Below, one piece after another: positions 24,268 to 31,530 of a stretch of 56,588 bases of DNA. The stretch is from JAPUDS01 sp039812985 (lineage in GTDB: Bacteria > Patescibacteriota > Saccharimonadia > Saccharimonadales > Saccharimonadaceae): positions 1 through 56,588 of the forward strand of contig JBDHUL010000002.1 in the NCBI GenBank assembly GCA_039812985.1, written 5' to 3'. The stretch's first letter is position 1, and the number at the start of each line of letters is the position of its first letter. The notes below the pieces were generated by a model. That model was not told the DNA's origin. It saw only the letters and a program-made list of their open reading frames with translations, and did not search any database. Made by a program: the position numbers and the translations under genes.

Positions 24268-24302
24268 TCGGGTTGGGTATGTGCTCCATGTACCCAACCC
24301 GA
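24268..24302 (+). promoter_or_regulatory. Perfect 12-bp hairpin before ftsL
   Basis: TCGGGTTGGGTA (24268-24279) pairs with TACCCAACCCGA (24291-24302) with an 11-nt loop. There is no T run after it, so it should not terminate transcription. It starts 21 bp after the mini-ORF stop and ends 32 bp before the ftsL ATG. A protein site (it contains TTGGGT, close to the MraZ box core) or a translational switch are both possible. Confidence 0.6.
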
Positions 24303-24334
24303 CAGGCATAGTTCTACACAAAAACCACCACACC

Positions 24335-24703
24335 ATGTCGTATTTTCGCACCTCACAACCAGAGGCGGCGGTGTTTCATACGCGCCACGCTTCGACCAAA
24401 TGGCAGCGCAACCAAAATACTGTTGCTTTTGTGCCAAAAGCCAGTATCGGTCCGGTGACTCATACGGTACTTGTTGCACTTCTCATCACCGTGCTCGGAC
24501 TCATTTATTTGTCGCAGGTCACCAAAACCAGTACATTTGGATACACGCTTCAGTCTCAGACAGAGCAGATGGCGGCACTCACCGTGCAGCGTCAGGACCT
24601 TGAGGTTGAGAACGCCAGGTTGCAGGCTCTTACAAAAGTAAAAGATAGTAGTGTTGCAAAGGCAATGACCGCACCTGTTTCGACCGATATTGCAACAAAC
24701 TAA
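24335..24703 (+). CDS. ftsL: FtsL-like division protein
   Basis: A 122-residue bitopic protein in the ftsL position. A basic cytoplasmic part (residues 1-45) is followed by one membrane helix (about residues 46-67, VLVALLITVLGLIYLSQV). A short extracytoplasmic coiled coil comes next (LQSQTEQMAALTVQRQDLEVENARL). FtsL acts with FtsQ/FtsB in the divisome and helps activate FtsWI. Sequence identity in this family is always low, so the call rests on topology and gene order. The ATG at 24335 was chosen; longer in-frame sequence would run through the hairpin. Confidence 0.8.
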   Translation: MSYFRTSQPEAAVFHTRHASTKWQRNQNTVAFVPKASIGPVTHTVLVALLITVLGLIYLSQVTKTSTFGYTLQSQTEQMAALTVQRQDLEVENARLQALTKVKDSSVAKAMTAPVSTDIATN

Positions 24704-24719
24704 ACATCTTTTGGCTCCC

Positions 24720-26486
24720 ATGAATATGTCACCGATATCCCCACCATCTTTGTTCTCCCGAGTTCAACACCTCCAGTGGCTCGTGGCGGTGGTATTTGTC
24801 GTATTTGCATTACGCCTTTTTTATATACAGGTTGTCCAGCACAGTTACTACGTCCGCGAAGCGCAGAAGACGCAGATAAGCAAGCTAACACTGTTTCCTG
24901 AGCGCGGTAAGGTGTTTGCGCGTGATGGCAGCACTGGAGAGGTGGTGCCACTTGTCCTGAATGAAACAATTTATACAGTATTTGCGGATCCGCATGAAGT
25001 CAAAGATGCTGCAAAGATTCAGACTGTTCTTACAAATGTTGCAGGCGGTGAAATGATACGAGACTCGCTACCGTATCTAGGCGATATGGCAAAACGATAC
25101 GTCGTGCTCGCTCGCCAGGTAACTCGTACGCAGGCTGAACTGATCAAAAAAGAAAATCTTCCAGGGGTTGGATTGCAAAAAGATACTCGTCGCGTGTATC
25201 CAGAGGGCCAGCTGGCGTCACAGCTCCTGGGCTATGTCAACACCGATGGTAAGGGTCAATATGGCCTCGAAGGATCTATGAACAATCGTTTGACCGGCAA
25301 GACCGGGTTGTTACAAGCAGTGACGGATGTGCGGCGTATACCGCTGACGATCGGCCATGACAATATAGACGAGCCAGCGGTCAACGGCGACAACCTCGTT
25401 TTGTCGATAGACCGCAATGTGCAGTTCCAGCTTGAGCAAATGCTTCAGGCTCACGCCGAGAAGGTGCACGTCGAAAACGCCAGCGCTGTCGTGATGGATC
25501 CCAACACAGGTCAGGTGATTGCAATGGCCAATTATCCGACGTACAATCCTGCGCAGTACAACAAGGTGACGGATTATCGGCTGTTCCAGAACGGCGTCAC
25601 AGACAATGCCTACGAACCAGGGTCGGTCATGAAGACGTTGACGGTCGCCTCGGGCTTAAATGAAGGGGTGATTACTCCTAATTCGACATTTGCCAATGCC
25701 GGCGGATGCACCACAGTTGAAAATGCTCAGATATGTAACGTCCTGCGTAACGTGCCGGCAACCCCTACAATCCAACAGCTGCTGACGTATTCACTCAATA
25801 CCGGTGCGGTCAGCGTCCTGCGTTCGTTGGGTGGCGGGAGTATTACGAAAGCGGGACGTGACAAACTGTATGATTATTTTGCGCATCGGTATCGTTTTGG
25901 GGCGCCAACAGGTATCGAACAAACCGGTGAAAGCGCCGGGGCCATAGTGTCGCCGGATGATCCGGAGGGTGGGAGTGTCAAATATGCAAATATGACATTT
26001 GGACAGGGTATGACGACGACGATGGTACAGGTTCTCGCGGCTTTTTCAGCTGTGATTAACGGAGGAACGTACTATAAACCAACTCTTATTTACGGTGCGC
26101 AACAGGCAGATACCACCCTTAAAACCCAAGTACCGACTATTATCCAAAAGGGCGTTATCGCACCGGAGCATTCGGCCCAGATGCGTGACCTCGTGTGGCA
26201 CGCACGTTACGATAACACTGGTAAAACGGTTGACCCGGTAGGCTACCATGTGGGGGGGAAGTCGGGAACGGCGCAGACCATTGACCCTCGAACCGGGGCA
26301 TATACGTCTGACAGGACAATAGGAAGTTATCTGGGGTTTGTCGGCGGAACCGTGCCGAAGTATGCCATAATGGTACGTATGGATTATGCGGAGGGCGGCA
26401 CGTTTGCAGGCTCTATCGAGGCGAATGCTACATTCGGGGATATTGCGAAGTGGCTGATATCGTATAGCGGGATTACACCAAACTAA
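24720..26486 (+). CDS. ftsI: Division transpeptidase (class B PBP, FtsI/PBP3-like)
   Basis: Crosslinks septal peptidoglycan outside the membrane. The 588 residues comprise a short cytoplasmic tail and a single N-terminal membrane helix (about residues 20-38). The dimerisation/pedestal domain includes RGKVFARDG. The transpeptidase domain has active-site Ser302 in SVMK, SLN at about 358-360 and a KSGTAQ triad motif. KSG in place of KTG is a common variant. There is no PASTA domain. The start at 24720 is 16 bp after ftsL; an ATG at 24726 is also possible. Confidence 0.94.
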   Translation: MNMSPISPPSLFSRVQHLQWLVAVVFVVFALRLFYIQVVQHSYYVREAQKTQISKLTLFPERGKVFARDGSTGEVVPLVLNETIYTVFADPHEVKDAAKIQTVLTNVAGGEMIRDSLPYLGDMAKRYVVLARQVTRTQAELIKKENLPGVGLQKDTRRVYPEGQLASQLLGYVNTDGKGQYGLEGSMNNRLTGKTGLLQAVTDVRRIPLTIGHDNIDEPAVNGDNLVLSIDRNVQFQLEQMLQAHAEKVHVENASAVVMDPNTGQVIAMANYPTYNPAQYNKVTDYRLFQNGVTDNAYEPGSVMKTLTVASGLNEGVITPNSTFANAGGCTTVENAQICNVLRNVPATPTIQQLLTYSLNTGAVSVLRSLGGGSITKAGRDKLYDYFAHRYRFGAPTGIEQTGESAGAIVSPDDPEGGSVKYANMTFGQGMTTTMVQVLAAFSAVINGGTYYKPTLIYGAQQADTTLKTQVPTIIQKGVIAPEHSAQMRDLVWHARYDNTGKTVDPVGYHVGGKSGTAQTIDPRTGAYTSDRTIGSYLGFVGGTVPKYAIMVRMDYAEGGTFAGSIEANATFGDIAKWLISYSGITPN

Positions 26487-26497
26487 AAAGGGGATAT

Positions 26498-27538
26498 ATG
26501 GGTGATGTTATTTTTGTCGATGATCTGACGCGTGAACTCATAAAGCTCACTATGCTTTCCATGGGGGCTTTCCTGCTGTCCATGGCGTGTACGCCAGTGT
26601 ATACATACCTCGCGTATCGGCATAGATTTTGGAAACGGCCCAGGGAGACAAGTATGGATGGTGCGGCGCTGACTATTTTTTCAAAGTTACACAAGGCGAA
26701 GCATGAACGGCACATCCCGACGATGGCCGGCGTCATTGGGGTGGTGGTTGTCATGGTTATTACGATCATCGCCAACCTTGATAGGCGGCAAACCTGGTTG
26801 CCGCTTGCAGCGCTTTTTGGCGGAGCGGTTATTGGGCTCGTTGATGATATCATCAATATACGCGGCAACGGCCATGGTGTTGGTGGTATGCGGTCTGGGT
26901 TGAAGTTTCTTATGATTACGCTAGTGGCAAGCATCGCAGCGTGGTATTTTTTCGCCAAGCTAGGTTATACGATGCTGTACGTACCGTTTCTCGGAGGGGT
27001 AGATATTGGGTGGGTGATTATGCCCATTTTTGCATTTGCGGTCGTTGCGACCGGTAACGCCGTCAATATTAGCGACGGGTTAGATGGTCTTGCGGGCGGG
27101 CTGCTCGCCCAGGCTTACGGCTTTTTCGGCATTATTGCGCTACTCCAGGGGAACTACGGCATCGCTGGGTTTTGCTTTACTGTACTCGGCGCTCTCCTGA
27201 GCTATATCTGGTTCAATATTTATCCGGCACGGTTCTTCATGGGAGATGTCGGGAGTTTTGCACTCGGGACTGCCCTGGGGGTTGTAGCGATGCTCACGAA
27301 CTCATTGTTTTTACTGCCTATCATCGGGTTTGTCTTTGTTATTGAGGCGGGGTCGAGTCTGCTACAGATAAGCTGGAAAAAGTTCTTAAAAAGAAAACTG
27401 TTTATTTCGGCTCCGCTCCATCATCACCTAGAAGCTTCGGGTTGGCCTGAGGTCAAGGTGACGATGAGGTTTTGGGTGGTGGGGGCGGTCTCAGGATTTA
27501 TTGGGCTGCTGCTTGCATTTGCGGGAGGAAGTATATAG
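26498..27538 (+). CDS. mraY: Phospho-N-acetylmuramoyl-pentapeptide transferase
   Basis: Transfers phospho-MurNAc-pentapeptide from UDP to undecaprenyl phosphate, giving lipid I. The 346-residue polytopic protein keeps the family motifs: the VDD pair in GLVDDIINI, NISDGLDGLAGG, FMGDVGSFALG and the APLHHHLE histidine loop. About ten membrane helices are visible. AAAAGGGGAT precedes the ATG. It lies 11 bp after ftsI and 5 bp before ftsW. murD, murE, murF and murC, often in this cluster, are not in the window. Confidence 0.95.
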   Translation: MGDVIFVDDLTRELIKLTMLSMGAFLLSMACTPVYTYLAYRHRFWKRPRETSMDGAALTIFSKLHKAKHERHIPTMAGVIGVVVVMVITIIANLDRRQTWLPLAALFGGAVIGLVDDIINIRGNGHGVGGMRSGLKFLMITLVASIAAWYFFAKLGYTMLYVPFLGGVDIGWVIMPIFAFAVVATGNAVNISDGLDGLAGGLLAQAYGFFGIIALLQGNYGIAGFCFTVLGALLSYIWFNIYPARFFMGDVGSFALGTALGVVAMLTNSLFLLPIIGFVFVIEAGSSLLQISWKKFLKRKLFISAPLHHHLEASGWPEVKVTMRFWVVGAVSGFIGLLLAFAGGSI

Positions 27539-27543
27539 GACTC

Positions 27544-28824
27544 ATGGGTAGGCGACGCTCGGCGACCACTTTCGAGACCGTGACCGTTCGGCGACACCGT
27601 CCGGATTATCGTATCGTGTTGTTTATGGCACTCCTCATGGTTATCGGCTTAATTTTACTGTATTCCATTAGTCCGGCGCGCGCTGAGTTTATCAATGCAA
27701 CCTCCGGGTCATCACTCGACACAGCACATTTTATGCAAAAACAGGTCATCAATCTCGGTGCGGGGTTGGCGGTGTTTGTCCTTGCAGCGATACTGCCTCT
27801 TGGGATATGGAAACGGTATGGGGTACATATACTCTTGCTTGGTATTGGGGCCTGTGCGCTGCTTGCGGTACTAGGACTGTTCATGAACGGCGGGGTGATT
27901 ATAAAAACGGGCGGCGCGGTGCGTTGGTTCAACTTGGGCGTTACATCATTTCAGCCAGCGGAACTACTCAAATTTGGACTACTTCTTTTTCTCGCCGGTT
28001 TTCTCGGGAGACGGGTTGCAACCGGAACGGTCAATAGTCTCCATGATACGTTAATCCCTCTTGGGGTAGTTGTTGGTATTGCGATCTTGTTTATCGTTGT
28101 GTTTCAGAAAGATATGGGTACCGGTATAACGCTGCTCGGTATGGTAGCAGCGATGCTCTATGCGGCGGGGTTAGATAAAAAGTGGCTCTTGCTTGGTATT
28201 GCTGGGGTAGGGGGGCTTGGTATTCTCCTGACAGTTACATCCCCTCACCGACTGGCGCGCGTTGCGACATTTGTCGGTGCGACCGATAGTTCCGACGCGG
28301 CTTCATACCACATTCACCAGGCGCTTATTGCACTTGGTTCAGGAGGCTTTTTTGGCAAAGGGCTCGGGCAGGGCGTACAGGCATTCGGGTATTTGCCCGA
28401 GGCGGTCAATGACTCTATTTTTGCCATACTCGGAGAGACGTTTGGGTTTATTGGGGTAGTGGTAATAATAGTACTTTTTGGAGCGCTCCTGCATCGTATT
28501 TTGAAGACACTTTTGACGACGTATGATCCGGTGCTCAAAATGATAGCGGCTGGAGTCTTTGGGCTTGTTGCCACCCATATCGTTGTGAATATTGGCGCGA
28601 TGACCGGTATTTTTCCGCTTACCGGCGTTACCCTGCCGTTTCTGAGCTTTGGCGGCACAAGTCTCGTGTTTACCCTCCTGGGGCTAGGTGTGGTTTTTTC
28701 TATTTCGCGGTATACTACTCATCAGATAGTTAAGGAGGAGGCTGACCATGAAAGTACTATGCGTCGGGGGAGGGTCGGGCGGACACGTTACACCGGCACT
28801 CGCCGTGCTGAACGCGCTCGCTGA
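27544..28824 (+). CDS. ftsW: Septal peptidoglycan polymerase FtsW
   Basis: SEDS-family glycosyltransferase that polymerises lipid II with its partner FtsI. The 426 residues have about ten membrane helices; conserved stretches include FQPAELLKFGLLLFLAGFL, VVFQKDMGTGITLLGM and LPFLSFGGTSLVFTLLGLG. The ATG at 27544 is preceded by AGGAAG. The last 25 codons overlap murG by 77 bp, giving FtsW an Arg-rich cytoplasmic tail (STMRRGRVGRTRYTGTRRA) that is not part of the family core. Confidence 0.94.
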   Translation: MGRRRSATTFETVTVRRHRPDYRIVLFMALLMVIGLILLYSISPARAEFINATSGSSLDTAHFMQKQVINLGAGLAVFVLAAILPLGIWKRYGVHILLLGIGACALLAVLGLFMNGGVIIKTGGAVRWFNLGVTSFQPAELLKFGLLLFLAGFLGRRVATGTVNSLHDTLIPLGVVVGIAILFIVVFQKDMGTGITLLGMVAAMLYAAGLDKKWLLLGIAGVGGLGILLTVTSPHRLARVATFVGATDSSDAASYHIHQALIALGSGGFFGKGLGQGVQAFGYLPEAVNDSIFAILGETFGFIGVVVIIVLFGALLHRILKTLLTTYDPVLKMIAAGVFGLVATHIVVNIGAMTGIFPLTGVTLPFLSFGGTSLVFTLLGLGVVFSISRYTTHQIVKEEADHESTMRRGRVGRTRYTGTRRAERAR

Positions 28825-29896
28825 GCGTATTGACGATGTGTCGGCAACGTTTGTAACTGACCGGGCATTTTTGACGCAAACCGAGGGGCTAGCGAAGCAG
28901 TGTGCGGTACCGGTGAATATCGTGACGATTAGTGCTGGAAAGTTCCGACGATACATGGATGTCGCGCTCTGGAAGCAAGTACTGAGTCCTGGTATTGGCG
29001 GGCGAAATTTAGTCGATATGTTTAAAACGGCCGGAGGTGTGGCGCAGAGTATCCGGCTGCTCCGAAAGGTGCGTCCCGATGTCGTGTTTGCAAAAGGCGG
29101 ATATGTATCCCTCCCTGTGGGATATGCTGCTCATGTTCTCGGGATTCCACTCGTGATTCATGACTCTGATGTACGACCAGGACTAACGAACCGCGTGTTG
29201 TCCCGGTGGGCAACGACGATCGCGACAGGTATGCCAGTTGAGCACTACCGCTATAACGCGGAACTAGCGGTGTATACGGGCGTGCCGGTCAGCCGACAGT
29301 TTCATGTCTATACTGCGAGTGAACAACATAAAGCAAAAAAATCTCTAGGGTTTTCACCGCGCAGTCCTCTGATTGTTGTGTCGGGCGGGGGGCTTGGGGC
29401 AAGAGATATTAACGAAGCAATGATCCGTATTGCGCCGCAGTGGTTGGAGCGGGGATATTCGGTTTTGCATGTTGTTGGGAAGGGAGCTTTTGAGTCTGTG
29501 CTGCCGCAACTACCAACAGCCGATGCCTACAAGGCTGTACCATTTGTCTATGATGGCATGTCGATGCTCTATGGAGCGGCCGATGTCGTAGTGTCACGGG
29601 CAAGTGCAACGTCGCTTCAGGAACTGGCCGCAACAGCGAGGGCTGCAGTGATAATACCAAATAGCTCGCTCGGCGACCAGCTTGAAAATGCAACTACTTT
29701 TGTTGATGCCGGGGCGGCGACTATGGTGCGCGACGAACAGCTTGGTGAGAATCCGGAGATACTCCAGCGTACTGTTGAGGAGCTGATTGACGACACAAAG
29801 AAGCGATCGTCGCTTGAAGCGTCTATAGCGGTGTTTGCTAAACCGCAGGCTGCGAGCGACGTCGCCGAATTGCTACTAGCAGCGGTGAAAAGTTAG
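28748..29896 (+). CDS. murG: UDP-GlcNAc transferase MurG
   Basis: Adds GlcNAc to lipid I on the inner face of the membrane, producing lipid II. The 382 residues show the N-terminal GGGSGGHVTPALAV donor-side loop (residues 7-20), KGGYVSLPVGYAAHVLGIP, IHDSDVRPGLTNR (the common form is HEQN), a GGGLGARDIN C-terminal loop and SRASATSLQELAA. GAGGAGG is well placed before the ATG inside the ftsW tail, so the two are probably translationally coupled. Confidence 0.95.
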   Translation: MKVLCVGGGSGGHVTPALAVLNALAERIDDVSATFVTDRAFLTQTEGLAKQCAVPVNIVTISAGKFRRYMDVALWKQVLSPGIGGRNLVDMFKTAGGVAQSIRLLRKVRPDVVFAKGGYVSLPVGYAAHVLGIPLVIHDSDVRPGLTNRVLSRWATTIATGMPVEHYRYNAELAVYTGVPVSRQFHVYTASEQHKAKKSLGFSPRSPLIVVSGGGLGARDINEAMIRIAPQWLERGYSVLHVVGKGAFESVLPQLPTADAYKAVPFVYDGMSMLYGAADVVVSRASATSLQELAATARAAVIIPNSSLGDQLENATTFVDAGAATMVRDEQLGENPEILQRTVEELIDDTKKRSSLEASIAVFAKPQAASDVAELLLAAVKS

Positions 29897-29905
29897 GGGA
29901 AACAG

Positions 29906-30820
29906 GTGGGATTATTCCTGAAAAGGCAGCGCGTACAGGTGAGACAGTCGCATGTGAGCGATAACGGTGATGCCTATGCTTTTCGACGGAGCCGCACAAT
30001 GACCGGTTCGTTATCAAACACGGTGCGGGCAGCGGCTGAGAACCGAGCGGACCTACAATCGGAGCGGGTAAAACACCATAATCTTCGTCGTCAACGGCAT
30101 CATTTAACGCTCTCCCTCATCGGAACGATGATTGCTATTGTTGGGGTTGTGGCCCTTATAAACCAGTTCATTCTCTCAGTACACGTGCTCTCGGCTCGTA
30201 CATTTCTTTCCGACAGTGATGCGCAGCAGTACGACGTGGCGATTGGTCGGTATCTGTCAGCTCATCCCAACGAGCGTTTTAGTTTCTCACTGAGACAAGA
30301 TGCACTAACGGTTGATATACAGCGACAATTTCCAGAGGTGAAGTCAGTAGTACTTGAGGTACAGCCCTGGCTACAGGCGGCAAAGGCGCGGGTGACGCTG
30401 CGACAAGCGATTGCCAGTTGGACACTTGGTTCGACCAAATACTATATCGATGATCGCGGGGTCGCTTACCGGAAAAATAGTGGTTCTGAACCGGCGCTGG
30501 TGGTTGAGGACAAGTCGGGCTTGGATCCGTCAATAACTGGCATGATCGCGTCAGAGAAAATGCTTCGTTACATTGGACGACTCGTGGCACTGCTTGGGCA
30601 AAAGGGGCTGGCAGTCGAGAGGATTGAGCTGCCCCCCGGAGCAAGTCGTGAAGTCGATGTTTACCTGAGAGGGAAGGCATATGCCATTAAAACACACCTT
30701 GACCGTGACCCAGCAGGGCAGGCGGCCGATGTTGCCAATGCCGTAAACTTTTTGACACAAAAAGGAATCGTTCCTGCATATGCCGATGTACGTGTGAGCT
30801 CGAAGCTGTACTACAAATAG
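29906..30820 (+). CDS. ftsQ: FtsQ/DivIB-like division protein
   Basis: A 304-residue bitopic divisome protein with a GTG start 9 bp after murG. A long basic cytoplasmic tail (about 70 residues) precedes one membrane helix (about residues 72-92, TLSLIGTMIAIVGVVALI). A POTRA-like part and the beta domain follow, with FPEVKSVVLEVQPWLQAAKARVTL and YYIDDRGVAYRK recognisable as the FtsQ pattern. The divergent head is usual for this family. It ends the cluster: ftsA and ftsZ do not follow. Confidence 0.83.
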   Translation: MGLFLKRQRVQVRQSHVSDNGDAYAFRRSRTMTGSLSNTVRAAAENRADLQSERVKHHNLRRQRHHLTLSLIGTMIAIVGVVALINQFILSVHVLSARTFLSDSDAQQYDVAIGRYLSAHPNERFSFSLRQDALTVDIQRQFPEVKSVVLEVQPWLQAAKARVTLRQAIASWTLGSTKYYIDDRGVAYRKNSGSEPALVVEDKSGLDPSITGMIASEKMLRYIGRLVALLGQKGLAVERIELPPGASREVDVYLRGKAYAIKTHLDRDPAGQAADVANAVNFLTQKGIVPAYADVRVSSKLYYK

Positions 30821-31530
30821 GATGCTACTACAACAGGCAAGAGACACCTGCTCTTTTCTAAAATGTTCGTTTTTTGTTCTTATTTACGAACTGCACAAAA
30901 ATATATAAAAACATATGAAATCAACAAAGTCAAACAAACGTCAAATAACATGAAAGTGGGGGTGTGAAAACAAAAACGCAAAAATGTCAAACATTATCAA
31001 TAATGACTGGATTGTGTGGAAAACTCGTTGTAAATGATGCGTACAGCTCTTTGTGCAAGCGATAAGCGAGAGTAAGTCAGTATAGAGCTGAAACATATAG
31101 AGTATGCGAGTATACAACGGCAATAAAGGATAGATAGAGGTAAACTCCCCTGCTTTAGACGGATACTGAATCAACCTTCACGTCTTTTCTCTATGTCGCA
31201 AAAGATACATTGTGCGACATAAAGAATATTGAACTATCGAGTTAGCCCTACGACGTGCCTGCTTGCTACCTTGTATGATTTTTCTTGCTTGCCTATGTAT
31301 TCTCTGCTGCGGTACACACTCCTCTTTGTACCGGAGCTGTTACTGCAATGATTTGGTGCGCATGCACGATGAATCATGTTGTACGGATTTAACGTGGCAT
31401 CCTTCTGATTATTGAATGTTCTATATTTGTTCCATACTATTATAGGCTCGTTGCATTTGTCAGGATCGAGAGAATAATGAGAGGATGATGGCTAATCTAT
31501 AGAAAATACAGGCTTCAATATATGGTAGCC
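30821..31530. other. 710-bp intergenic region between convergent blocks
   Basis: It lies between the end of the plus-strand cluster and the minus-strand TraG-like gene. No supported gene was found. AAGAG-acacctg-CTCTTTTCT (about 30842-30861) is a weak terminator for the cluster. Possible RNA helices include CGTTGTA/TACAACG around 31026-31119 enclosing CAGCTC/GAGCTG. The clearest element is TATGTCGCA (31192-31200) with TGCGACATA (31213-31221), a perfect 9-bp inverted repeat. The 710 bp is long for this compact genome and suggests a function. Confidence 0.4.

Noticed and set aside
30941..31174. Open frame of 77 codons on the minus strand in the gap after ftsQ
   Set aside because: No ribosome-binding site or well-placed -10 box, unusual composition (many Tyr, His, Leu), and it lies where possible RNA helices form.
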